From Chryseobacterium phocaeense (GTDB lineage Bacteria; Bacteroidota; Bacteroidia; Flavobacteriales; Weeksellaceae), in contig NZ_LT827015.1 in NCBI RefSeq assembly GCF_900169075.1, forward strand, positions 1,750,157-1,814,156: 64,000 bases of DNA. Direction: 5' to 3'. The translations under genes were made by a program, and so were the position numbers. The notes beneath the pieces are model-generated. The model was not told the DNA's origin, made no database searches, and saw only the letters and a program-made list of their open reading frames with translations. Each line of letters opens with the position of its first letter. Position 1 is the first letter of the stretch. Positions 25,834-34,046 of the stretch are shown piece by piece.

Positions 25834-28626
25834 TTAATAAGTTAAAGTAAGTCCGGCTCCCCAGCCCATTTCATTGTCATAATTTCCTGAAACGGAAAGC
25901 CATTTCTGCAGGATATACCGCAAACCTGTTGAGAATTCTCCGTCTGAGTTCAGGGTGAAGTTTCCTCTTATCCTCCTGGAAATCGGGATATCTTCCCTGC
26001 TTAACTCCAGTAATACTTTTCCGTTCTGGTCTACACTGGCATCTGCAGTAACCAGCATCGGCAGAAGATACCGAACCCCAACCATAAAAGCATACTGGTC
26101 TTTTGAAGCCTTTTGCTGGCCAAACCAGGTCTTTTTCCCACGGAACTTCATACCCATGTCTTCGGCCATCTTCCTTTCCATGATCTCATGGTTTTTCTGA
26201 ATTCTGAAACCGGCATACGGAAGCGCCCACTGGAATTTTCCAAGGAATCTTCCCACTTTTACATTGCCTTCAAAATGATCAAAATCCCAGTTGGAATGAA
26301 ACTCGTTCAGATTGGCCCATCTTGGTCCGAACATCGTCATAGACTCTGCGTGCATTTTATTACTCGCAACATCCAGCATGGCCATAGAACTAACCATTTT
26401 ATTATCCTTCAGGAAATTTTTCCAGGCCAGTTTTCTGTCCGGCAGCTGCGGATTGGGTTTTGAATTTTCATAGCTGAATATCCTTCCCATTCCCGCCATC
26501 ATATGGTATAAAATATGGCAGTGGAAAAACCAGTCGCCATCCTGGTTGGCGGCAAATTCAATCGTATTGGTTTCCATAGGCATGATATCCACCACGTTTT
26601 TCAGCGGAGAATACTCTCCTTTTGAATTAATCAGCCTGAAATCATGACCATGAAGGTGCATGGGGTGGCGCATCATGGAATTGTTATACATTGTAATCCT
26701 CAGTATTTCTCCTTTTTTCACCAGAATCTTGTCGGTTTCGGTGACTGTTTTATTATCCAGTGTCCATAGATATTGGTTCATATTTCCTTCCAGCGTAAAC
26801 TTCAGTTCTCTTACATTCTCATCAGGCAAGATGGTCTTTTCGGGAGATTTCAAAAGATTGTACGAAAGTCTTTTGATGGTTTTTTCCTCCTTCATATCCA
26901 TTCCGGCATGCTTATCATGATTGGTGGCTGAAGCTCCCGAAACCTCCTTTGAATGGTCTTCTTCCTTATTCTTAATCCCCATCATTTCATTCATATGCTT
27001 CATTGTCATTTTTCTCTGGCTTTCAGGAAGCTCAGGATACATCACTTCATTCATATCCATCATCTGTTTACCCATCTCCATATTCATCGGCTTCATATTT
27101 CCGCTCATTTCCATCATTCCGTTCATCATTTTCATTCCTTCAAACAGCATCAGTCTCGGCAGGTTGGGAGCTTCCACTTTTTCACCGGAACCCAGCCACA
27201 GGGAGGCATGGCCTATCCTGTCCTCTGACGTGGAGCGGAATTCAAAGCTTTTATTTTCAGGAATGGTGACTTCAATATCATAGGTTTCAGAAACCCCGAT
27301 AATAAGTCGGTCAACTTCTACCGGAACCACGTCATTCCCATCATTTCCGACTACTTTTATTTTTCCGCCTCCATAATTCAGCCAGAAATAGGTGGATGAT
27401 CCTCCATTGGCTACTCTGAGCCTCACTTTGTCACCGGCCTTCAGTTGAGAATAATCGGAGCTTGGAAGTCCGTTGATCAGAAATTTATCATAGTACACAT
27501 CGCTTACATCCATGGCTTCCATCCTCTTCCATTCATTCAGCGCTTTTGTACCGAAATTCCCGGATTTTATTGCTTCCCAGTAACTCTGTACTGCATTTTT
27601 CTTGATGGCATACCAGTCTGTATTGGCCATGTGGAGCCTTCTCGCAATCTGCATCGGGTCTTCATCGCTCCAGTCTCCAAGCAGTACAGGAATTTCCTTG
27701 GTATAGGTTGGTGCAGGCTCTCCTTCTCTTTTATTAAAGACCAGAATCCCGTTCATCCCGATCTGTTCCTGTAAGGCTTCGTGGGAATGGTACCAATAGG
27801 TTCCGTTCTGAGAAACCCTGAATTTATACAGATGTGTTTCTCCAGGTGTTACAGGCTTTGTCGTAAGATACGGAACTCCATCCTGTTCATTGGGAAGAAT
27901 TACCCCATGCCAATGCAGCCCTGTATTTTCTTTAAGCATATTGTGAAGATAAATCTCCGCCGTATCCCCTTCCGTAAAATATAAGGTTGGCGCCTGCAGC
28001 TTTCCGTTGATGGCAATTGCCCTACGGTTTTTACCCGTGAAATTCACAATCGTATCTTTCACGTAAAGGTCGTAGCGTACCGTTTTCCCTCCAAAGGTCA
28101 CTTTTCCGTTTTCAGAATTTCTTTTGAATACGGACCGGTCCTTTTTAGGTTCTTCTGCAGGAACATGCTGATGATTTTCTTTTTCTACCAGTTCCATTCC
28201 GCATTTTGGACATTTCCCGGGTGTATCGGAAGTAACATCCGGATGCATAGGGCAGGTGTATTTAGGTTGAGTTTGAGGCTTAGACTGAGGTCCAGCAGCG
28301 TTATACTCATGTAATGACCTTGTTTCTGTCGTTTTTGGTTTTTGTTTTGGCTTAATCTTAACCTTAGCCTCAATCTTATTAATCTTAGGCTTTACTTCTG
28401 TGGCTTTCTGTACTGTTTTAGACTCCGCTTTAGGTCGTGGCTTTGCCGTGACTTTTGGTTTTGTTACAACGGTTTTCTTCACCAGTGTCATTTTGCATTT
28501 CGGACAGTCTCCCGGTTTTGAAGAGACGACCTCAGGGTGCATCGGACAGGTATAATAGATTTTTGTTGTTTGTGCGAAAGTAAAAACAGAGAACAAAAGC
28601 ACCAGAAATATCATTAATTTTCTCAT
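25834..28626 (-). CDS. CopA-type multicopper oxidase with two metal-binding modules
   Basis: 930 residues, well above the usual 550-650 for CopA. Order: signal peptide (1-19); a heavy-metal-binding domain (24-51, YTCPMHPE..CPKC); a Lys/Pro-rich linker (52-122); a second metal-binding domain (123-150); a cupredoxin domain with type 2/3 copper motifs HWH (238-240) and WYHSH (278-282); a middle domain; a Met/His-rich insertion (MMNGMMEMSGNMKPMNMEMG); a C-terminal cupredoxin with HPMHLHGHDF and HCHILYHMMAGMG; and about 200 residues of beta-rich sequence ending GAGLTLTY, which resembles the outer-membrane barrel of CopB. It should oxidise Cu(I) and protect the periplasm. It is third in a copper operon. 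Confidence 0.9.
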   Translation of the reverse strand: MRKLMIFLVLLFSVFTFAQTTKIYYTCPMHPEVVSSKPGDCPKCKMTLVKKTVVTKPKVTAKPRPKAESKTVQKATEVKPKINKIEAKVKIKPKQKPKTTETRSLHEYNAAGPQSKPQTQPKYTCPMHPDVTSDTPGKCPKCGMELVEKENHQHVPAEEPKKDRSVFKRNSENGKVTFGGKTVRYDLYVKDTIVNFTGKNRRAIAINGKLQAPTLYFTEGDTAEIYLHNMLKENTGLHWHGVILPNEQDGVPYLTTKPVTPGETHLYKFRVSQNGTYWYHSHEALQEQIGMNGILVFNKREGEPAPTYTKEIPVLLGDWSDEDPMQIARRLHMANTDWYAIKKNAVQSYWEAIKSGNFGTKALNEWKRMEAMDVSDVYYDKFLINGLPSSDYSQLKAGDKVRLRVANGGSSTYFWLNYGGGKIKVVGNDGNDVVPVEVDRLIIGVSETYDIEVTIPENKSFEFRSTSEDRIGHASLWLGSGEKVEAPNLPRLMLFEGMKMMNGMMEMSGNMKPMNMEMGKQMMDMNEVMYPELPESQRKMTMKHMNEMMGIKNKEEDHSKEVSGASATNHDKHAGMDMKEEKTIKRLSYNLLKSPEKTILPDENVRELKFTLEGNMNQYLWTLDNKTVTETDKILVKKGEILRITMYNNSMMRHPMHLHGHDFRLINSKGEYSPLKNVVDIMPMETNTIEFAANQDGDWFFHCHILYHMMAGMGRIFSYENSKPNPQLPDRKLAWKNFLKDNKMVSSMAMLDVASNKMHAESMTMFGPRWANLNEFHSNWDFDHFEGNVKVGRFLGKFQWALPYAGFRIQKNHEIMERKMAEDMGMKFRGKKTWFGQQKASKDQYAFMVGVRYLLPMLVTADASVDQNGKVLLELSREDIPISRRIRGNFTLNSDGEFSTGLRYILQKWLSVSGNYDNEMGWGAGLTLTY

Positions 28627-28715
28627 AATATTTCAAGCTTTTTACAAGCTGCACAACTTAAAGTCAATTAGAATTTAAGCTATACAACTTATTGTTTTAA
28701 AATTAAATATGATAA

Positions 28716-29189
28716 TTATTTTATTTCTGACTTTACACTTCCGCAAGAAAGCATGGATTTTCCGTAGTATGGGTTTTGGATTTGTTTTTCATTGCTCAGC
28801 CAGCTTGAATCTGCCATCGGGCAATACTGGACATAAACCGGCTGCCCGGAAAGTTTAAATTCTTTGGTTAAAGCGATCATATTCTCAGAAAGATTGGAAA
28901 AAGTTTCCCTTTGTGCTGTAATATTTCTGGCATCGGAGATCACTGTGGCATCTTTTCTCAGAATATTAAGGTTACCTTCTGAAACCACTTTATAATCGAC
29001 TGTTGAAGCTGTTTTGATAAATTCAGCAGCGGCTTTTGAGGTTTTATCAGCATCATCTGAAGCCAACGCAGATTTAATAGCGATATAGTTCTGGTACAGT
29101 TTTGAAACCTGAGCATCTTTTTTAGACTGTGCAGAAAGTGAAATAATGGAGAATAGAGATAATGTTGCTGTAATGATATACTTTTTCAT
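28716..29189 (-). CDS. DUF3347 copper-associated exported protein
   Basis: 157 residues with a signal peptide (MKKYIITATLSLFSIISLSA). A helical DUF3347 domain follows (YQNYIAIKSALASDDADKTS, then ISDARNITAQRETFSNLSEN). It ends in the motif VYVQYCPMADSSWLSNEKQI then YGKSMLSCG, whose Cys/Met residues could bind Cu(I). Such domains occur alone or at the end of CusB-like efflux proteins. It lies between the HYC_CC_PP gene and the multicopper oxidase in the same direction. Confidence 0.85.
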   Translation of the reverse strand: MKKYIITATLSLFSIISLSAQSKKDAQVSKLYQNYIAIKSALASDDADKTSKAAAEFIKTASTVDYKVVSEGNLNILRKDATVISDARNITAQRETFSNLSENMIALTKEFKLSGQPVYVQYCPMADSSWLSNEKQIQNPYYGKSMLSCGSVKSEIK

Positions 29190-29308
29190 TGTTTTAAATT
29201 TTAGAATTAATTTTTAATAAAGAATACATAATGGAAACGCATGTTGCGTTGATCCGTGTTGTCTATGAAAGCATGACCATCTGATTCACACCAGACAACA
29301 GACGGATC

Positions 29309-29689
29309 TTAAATTCTAAAATTACAATGATTGAGATAGATAGGAACCGGCTGGTATTCGGGGGGACCGTTGATTCTTATCCGGGTAAATTTTGAAGCTG
29401 AAAAAGACTTGTCGGTAAAGAAAAATTCGTGCTGAGTAAACGTTGGCACAATCTGACTTGAAAAGTCGATTTTAAGCAGGTCTGATTTTTGCGAATCATC
29501 CACTTTTACGACTTTAACCTCGGTCTTGCAACATCCTTTCTTTTCTTTAACACCACATTTCCCACAGATATCGGTGGTTTTCTGACTTACGGAAACAAAT
29601 TCCTCCATACAGAAATGAACGCTGAATGCTGCTCCGGAAGAGAATCCGAAGTAGAAAACAGAGAAAAATATGGCAAGAATCTTTTTCAT
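29309..29689 (-). CDS. HYC_CC_PP-family exported protein
   Basis: I start at the ATG at 29689 (126 residues, MKKILAIFFSVFYFGFSSG signal); the promoter's -7 box overlaps any longer version. The family signature is visible in order: SVHFCMEE (H-x-C), CGKCGVKEKKGCC (a paired-cysteine knot) and GPPEYQP (PP). The Cys/His content suggests metal binding, and the gene leads the copper operon. Bacteroidetes-specific family of unknown mechanism. Confidence 0.85.
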   Translation of the reverse strand: MKKILAIFFSVFYFGFSSGAAFSVHFCMEEFVSVSQKTTDICGKCGVKEKKGCCKTEVKVVKVDDSQKSDLLKIDFSSQIVPTFTQHEFFFTDKSFSASKFTRIRINGPPEYQPVPIYLNHCNFRI

Positions 29690-29697
29690 TGGTGAGA

Positions 29698-29758
29698 CAA
29701 AGTTAAAAATATCCCTGAAAACCATGTTATAAAATTCGGTATACTTGTTATAAAATTC
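29698..29758 (-). promoter_or_regulatory. Promoter of the copper operon with 21-bp-spaced direct repeats
   Basis: On the minus strand TAACTTTG (29698-29705) is an exact -7 box, 8 bp before the ATG at 29689. Upstream, GTTATAAAATTC (plus-strand reading) occurs at 29726-29737 and again at 29747-29758, exactly 21 bp apart, two helical turns. This is the layout of an activator site, probably for a copper-responsive regulator encoded elsewhere. Confidence 0.65.
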
Positions 29759-29769
29759 AGGATCATGAA

Positions 29770-29799
29770 AAAAGCTCCTGAAATTATTCAGAAGCTTTT
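29770..29799 (-). terminator. Intrinsic terminator after the TonB receptor gene
   Basis: Read on the minus strand, AAAAGCTTCTGAA and TTCAGGAGCTTTT pair (13 bp with one G-U) and end in a run of six T. It insulates the receptor gene from the copper promoter downstream. Confidence 0.8.
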
Positions 29800-29871
29800 G
29801 TATTATTTTTATTCACGCTGATTTTGCAGATTGAGCCGATATTCTCTAACTTCTAAAATCTAGTTTCTAAC

Positions 29872-32076
29872 CTACAGTTTAAATTCCAGTTTCACATTGA
29901 AGAAACGTCCTGTAAGACGTACCGGAACCGGATACATTACATTTGAATTGTAGTCCGTGATCCACTGATTGGCCACGGTATTGTTGATGTTGAAGGCATT
30001 GAAAACCTGAACCCCTAGGGTAAGTTCTTCAAAATTGCCCCAGAATCCGTAACGTTTTTTCTTGTCTTTGGAATCGATGAATACTTTTGAAAGTCCTAAA
30101 TCCACTCTTTTATAAGCCGGCAATGTTCTCTGATACTGATAAGGATCTGTAAAAACAGGGGCTCCGTTCGGAAGTCCCATAGCATATACCAACGTAAGGT
30201 TTACACGCATGGATGGGAATTTAGGCATATAATCCTGGTAGAACATCGCAAACCTGAATCTCTGATCCGTTGGCCTTGGAATATCTCCTCTACCATCAAT
30301 ATTTTCATATACCCTTGCATAACTTGCAGACAACCATGAATCTACTCCGGGCACAAATTCCCCGAATAATCTCGTATCAATTCCGTACGCATATCCTGAA
30401 GCATTATTTTTACCGGAATAACGGATTCTTACATTGTCCATATAATACGGAATCAAATCATCCATTTTCTTGTAATAAGCCTCTGTAGTCAGCTTGAACG
30501 GTCTGTCATACATATAAAATTCGTAGTCGTTACTAAGAATCAGCTGCATGGAGCGCTGGGATTTTATATTGGTATTAAAGTTTCCGTCCAGGTCTTTGAT
30601 CTCTTTATAGAAAGGAGCCTGATAATAGATCCCTCCCGAAAGTTTAAAGAGCATATCCGTATCCCAGTCAGGCTTTATCGCAAACTGGAATCTTGGTGAA
30701 AATATCGTTTCTTTGTTAAAGCTCCAGTTGGAAACCCTGGCTCCTACATTGAAAAGTACTTTGCTTGCTCCCCAGTATAATTTCTGTGAATACTGTCCGT
30801 AAGCCGACAGTCTCGAAGGCTCTATTTTATTTTTTCCTGCAATCTGATAGAACAGCTCCAGGTCTCCTGACATTCCCGTTCTCGGGTCATCAATAGGACG
30901 TGGAATACTGTAGCCTGCATTATCTACCAGCTTCCATTCATTGGTATTGTCATTCAGATTTTCTTTTTCATATTTTACCCCTACTTCAATATCCGTATTT
31001 ACGTTAGGAGAAAACTTAGCCCTGAACTGTGTTCCGTAGGTTCTTACAAACAGGTCGTTTCTGGCATGCTCTATCTGGCCGCCTCCGTCAAAGGAAGGGT
31101 TTGGAGCTTGTGTTACCGGATCAAAAGTCTGGATTTCGTAGCCGGACGCGATGGAATAGTATTCTTTTTCCCTGTTCTGATAGGCAAAACTGTCCAAGGT
31201 AAATTTCCACTGATCAGAGGGCTTAAAGTTCAGGGAAACGGTTCCCATCATATTTTTGTACATATCCTGTTCCCGGCCACCATAATTAATATTTACGGTA
31301 ATAGGCTGATTAAGGCTTCCAAACGTTACGCTTTTCGCTTTAGGAATCATTTCGTAATCATTCTTGGAGTAATATCCAATGAACGACATTGAGAATTTCT
31401 CGCTGAAATGGTAGTTGATATACGACTGGAAATCCCAGTAGGTAGGGTTAAAATCGGTGTCCTCGTTCAGGGTATTCAGTACCAGATTGGTATTCCTGTA
31501 TCGCCCTGAAAATAAAGCGGTCAGTTTTTTATTTTTTGACGCCAGACCGGCCGTTAATCTTCCGCCAATTAAACTGGCCTCCCCTGAAAGTTCAAATTTT
31601 TCAGGTTCACGGTAGTAAATATTAAGAGCTGACGACATTTTATCGCCATATTTCGGCTCAAAACCACCTGCAGAGAAGTTTACCGCAGCCACCATATCCG
31701 GATTGATGATACTCATCCCCTCCTGCTGTGAATTTCTGATCAGGAAAGGTCTGTAAATCTCAATATCATTGATGTAGATCAGGTTTTCGTCATAGTTTCC
31801 GCCACGTACCATATATTGGGAAGATAGCTCCGTATTGGAGTTTACGGAAGGAAGGGTTTTAAGTAGTCCTTCAATTCCTCCGCCTACAGTTGCAATTCCT
31901 TTAGCATCTTTTGCTGAAATTTTTACGTTGGTAAGGTCGCTGGTTCTCCCGGTTACTTTTTTCTGGAAAACTACTTCCTCAATGTCGGTTACTCTTGCCG
32001 TTGTATCTTTTTTTCTGTTTTGAGAGAAAATCAGCACGGGAACCATAAGGCTTAGTGGTAAAACTAGTTTTTTCAA
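29872..32076 (-). CDS. TonB-dependent outer-membrane receptor
   Basis: 734 residues. The signal peptide (MKKLVLPLSLMVPVLIFSQ) is followed directly by a TonB-box-like segment (DIEEVVFQKKVTG) and the plug (VGGGIEGLLKTLPSVNSNTE, SQYMVRGGNYDENLIYINDI), without the carboxypeptidase-like domain many Bacteroidetes receptors carry. The barrel fills the rest and ends VPVRLTGRFFNVKLEFKL with the C-terminal aromatic/Leu pattern. The ligand is unknown. It starts 44 bp after kdsA and may be co-transcribed with it. Confidence 0.88.
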   Translation of the reverse strand: MKKLVLPLSLMVPVLIFSQNRKKDTTARVTDIEEVVFQKKVTGRTSDLTNVKISAKDAKGIATVGGGIEGLLKTLPSVNSNTELSSQYMVRGGNYDENLIYINDIEIYRPFLIRNSQQEGMSIINPDMVAAVNFSAGGFEPKYGDKMSSALNIYYREPEKFELSGEASLIGGRLTAGLASKNKKLTALFSGRYRNTNLVLNTLNEDTDFNPTYWDFQSYINYHFSEKFSMSFIGYYSKNDYEMIPKAKSVTFGSLNQPITVNINYGGREQDMYKNMMGTVSLNFKPSDQWKFTLDSFAYQNREKEYYSIASGYEIQTFDPVTQAPNPSFDGGGQIEHARNDLFVRTYGTQFRAKFSPNVNTDIEVGVKYEKENLNDNTNEWKLVDNAGYSIPRPIDDPRTGMSGDLELFYQIAGKNKIEPSRLSAYGQYSQKLYWGASKVLFNVGARVSNWSFNKETIFSPRFQFAIKPDWDTDMLFKLSGGIYYQAPFYKEIKDLDGNFNTNIKSQRSMQLILSNDYEFYMYDRPFKLTTEAYYKKMDDLIPYYMDNVRIRYSGKNNASGYAYGIDTRLFGEFVPGVDSWLSASYARVYENIDGRGDIPRPTDQRFRFAMFYQDYMPKFPSMRVNLTLVYAMGLPNGAPVFTDPYQYQRTLPAYKRVDLGLSKVFIDSKDKKKRYGFWGNFEELTLGVQVFNAFNINNTVANQWITDYNSNVMYPVPVRLTGRFFNVKLEFKL

Positions 32077-32120
32077 ACGAAATATTTTAAGAATTTCTAA
32101 AAATAGGGATTTTTTGACAA

Positions 32121-32930
32121 TTACAAAATGGATTCTCTGATTCTTGTTAATTTCTGTAACAAATCTTCCAGTAAATCTAGTCTTAGCATGTTCGCACCAT
32201 CTGATAAAGCCGTTTCCGGTGTAGGATGGGTTTCAATAAAAATTCCATCCGCCCCTACTGCAATTCCTGCTTTAGCCACCGTTTCAATAAGGTCTGGCCT
32301 TCCGCCTGTAACCCCTGAACTCTGGTTAGGCTGCTGTAAAGAATGGGTAACATCCAGAATAACCGGTGCATACTCCCTCATGGTAGGAATACCCCTGTAA
32401 TCCACAATAAGATCCGTATATCCGAATGAATTTCCTCTTTCAATAATAGCCACTTTCTGGTTGTGGGAATCTGTAATCTTCTGCACTGCAAATTTCATGG
32501 ATTCCGGAGAAAGGAACTGTCCTTTTTTCAGGGTTACACATTTCCCGGTTTCTGCCGCAGCCACCAAAAGATCGGTCTGACGTACCAGAAAAGCTGGGAT
32601 CTGCAGTACATCCACATATTGCGCAGCCAAGGCAGCATGCTCATTTTCATGAATATCCGTAGTGGTAGGAATATTAAAGGTTTCCCCTACTTTTTTAAGG
32701 ATTTCAAGGGATTTTTCTTCACCGATGGTGGTAAAAGAATCTACCCGGCTTCTGTTCGCTTTTTTAAAGCTTCCTTTGAAAATATAGGGAATATTGTATT
32801 TGTCGGTCAGGCTGATTACCTTTTCTGCAATTCTCAATGCCATGTCTTCGCCTTCAATGATGCATGGGCCGGCAATAAGGAAAAAGTTTTTTGAATCTTT
32901 GTGATGAATATTATCTAAATACTGGATCAT
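32121..32930 (-). CDS. kdsA: 3-deoxy-8-phosphooctulonate synthase
   Basis: 269 residues, normal length. Makes KDO-8-phosphate from arabinose-5-phosphate and phosphoenolpyruvate in the cytoplasm, the first committed step of the LPS inner-core sugar. Family motifs: FLIAGPCIIEGEDMALRIAE, PYIFKGSFKKANRSRVDSFT, IPTTTDIHENEHAA, VTLKKGQFLSPESMKFAV and VILDVTHSLQQPN, then GIFIETHPTPETALSDGANM. The next pathway enzyme, kdsB, is at 57014. The gene is followed by the TonB receptor and preceded, within 80 bp, by a long heptamer array that may touch its promoter. Confidence 0.95.
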   Translation of the reverse strand: MIQYLDNIHHKDSKNFFLIAGPCIIEGEDMALRIAEKVISLTDKYNIPYIFKGSFKKANRSRVDSFTTIGEEKSLEILKKVGETFNIPTTTDIHENEHAALAAQYVDVLQIPAFLVRQTDLLVAAAETGKCVTLKKGQFLSPESMKFAVQKITDSHNQKVAIIERGNSFGYTDLIVDYRGIPTMREYAPVILDVTHSLQQPNQSSGVTGGRPDLIETVAKAGIAVGADGIFIETHPTPETALSDGANMLRLDLLEDLLQKLTRIRESIL

Positions 32931-33010
32931 TTTTATTTGAATTAAAAAAGTTCAGTAAAAATACTTATAAAGTTTCAGAATCGGAAATTATTTGAGGGTA
33001 GAGTTTAGGG

Positions 33011-33129
33011 ATTAGGGATTAGGGATTAGGGATTAGGGATTAGGGATTAGGGATTAGGGATTAGGGATTAGGGATTAGGGATTAGGGATTAGGGATTAGG
33101 GATTAGGGATTAGGGATTAGGGATTAGGG
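33011..33129. repeat. 17 perfect tandem copies of ATTAGGG
   Basis: 119 bp made of 17 unbroken 7-bp units, preceded by one unit with a single change (TTTAGGG, 33004-33010). It lies 80 bp upstream of the kdsA start codon. The G3 runs spaced by four bases could fold into a G-quadruplex, and perfect identity suggests recent slippage, so copy number probably varies between isolates. A degenerate relative (TAGGGATTAGGTTATAGGG) follows the DUF1697 gene's start at 33908-33945. Confidence 0.95.
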
Positions 33130-33191
33130 AAAATAAAAGCGTTTTTAGAAATATCAAAAGAAAAATTAAAAATTTCTGTGAAAAATATTAT

Positions 33192-33366
33192 ATGGAATCA
33201 TCTGTGCTTATCTGTGAAAATCAGTGGTTAAAAAATAATTCACGCAGATTTCGCGGATTACGCAGATTTTATTTTTTTATTTAAATCATATAACAAACTG
33301 TAAAAAATGATATCGCAATTAATTACATGCGTCATCTGCAAAATCTGCTCAATCAGCGAGAGATTA
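33192..33366. repeat. ATCTGC-type dispersed repeats, two copies
   Basis: 33192-33270 and 33330-33366 hold ATCTGTG / CGCAGATTTCGCGGATTACG and ATCTGCAAAATCTGCTCAAT then CAGCGAGAGAT. They fill most of the gap between the heptamer array and the DUF1697 gene. Confidence 0.6.
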
Positions 33367-33373
33367 TTTATAT

Positions 33374-33904
33374 TTATCCGTTCATTTTTTTCAGGATCTT
33401 CTCAAAAGTATTGATATTACGGCTGGTGAACTGATCTTTAAGGCTCTTTTTTCCAAGGACCTTTCCAAAAGAAGAATCCAGGGTATTTCCTTTCGGGACC
33501 TGCCAGTAAAACAAATCTTCCACAATTTGTGCTTTTTCGCTTTCAGCTTTGGAAGCAGCCTCAAATTCTGCCATTAAAACTTTCTCCACTCCGGGATTTC
33601 CAACAAAGCCATAAATATGCAGCTCTTCATTTTTTTCAAAAGGAATGCTGTTCCAGAAGACTTTTATTTCCTCTTCGGGTTTTACGAACAGAAATGCATC
33701 ATAAGAAAAATGTTCAGACATCGCCTTTTCTAAAATATTTTTCAAGTCTTCCGCCTTTTTATCAGAAGAGAAAACAATATTTCCTGAAGCGAGTACAGAA
33801 CTCACCTCCTGCATTCCGGCGTCTTTAAAAACCTGGCATACCTCGGCCATTTTCATATTGGTTCCTTTTACGTTGACGCCGCGGAGAAAAGCACAGTATT
33901 TCAT
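33374..33904 (-). CDS. DUF1697 protein
   Basis: 176 residues covering the whole DUF1697 family: YCAFLRGVNVKGTNMKMAEV at the N-terminus, then SVLASGNIVFSSDKKAEDLK, and the C-terminal LDSSFGKVLGKKSLKDQFTS followed by NINTFEKILKKM. It is a small cytoplasmic protein of unknown role that is common in Bacteroidetes and Firmicutes. It is flanked by repeats on both sides and has no obvious partner gene. Confidence 0.88.
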   Translation of the reverse strand: MKYCAFLRGVNVKGTNMKMAEVCQVFKDAGMQEVSSVLASGNIVFSSDKKAEDLKNILEKAMSEHFSYDAFLFVKPEEEIKVFWNSIPFEKNEELHIYGFVGNPGVEKVLMAEFEAASKAESEKAQIVEDLFYWQVPKGNTLDSSFGKVLGKKSLKDQFTSRNINTFEKILKKMNG

Positions 33905-34046
33905 TTTTTAGGGATTAGGTTATAGGGATTAGGTTGCAGGGAATAGAGTTAGAGAGTTAGAGAGCTTTAGAGTAAGAGTGCTTTAAAGCACGGGCATCTT
34001 AATCTCGTAATTTCTAAATCTTTTAATTTTTTAATCTTTTAATCTT
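33905..34046. repeat. Simple-repeat-rich spacer
   Basis: Contains TAGGGATTAGG words (related to the heptamer array), then AGAGTTAGAGAGTTAGAGAG, the complement of the CTCTAA runs in the ArsR operon, then TTTTAATCTTTTAATCTTT. No gene is visible. Confidence 0.6.

Noticed and set aside
27003..27283. Plus-strand frames of 70-120 codons across the copper oxidase gene
   Set aside because: They are antisense to the Met/His-rich part of the oxidase and arise from its skewed codon content.
33004..33129. The heptamer array as a CRISPR array
   Set aside because: The units are 7 bp and directly adjacent, with no unique spacers and no cas genes. It is a microsatellite.
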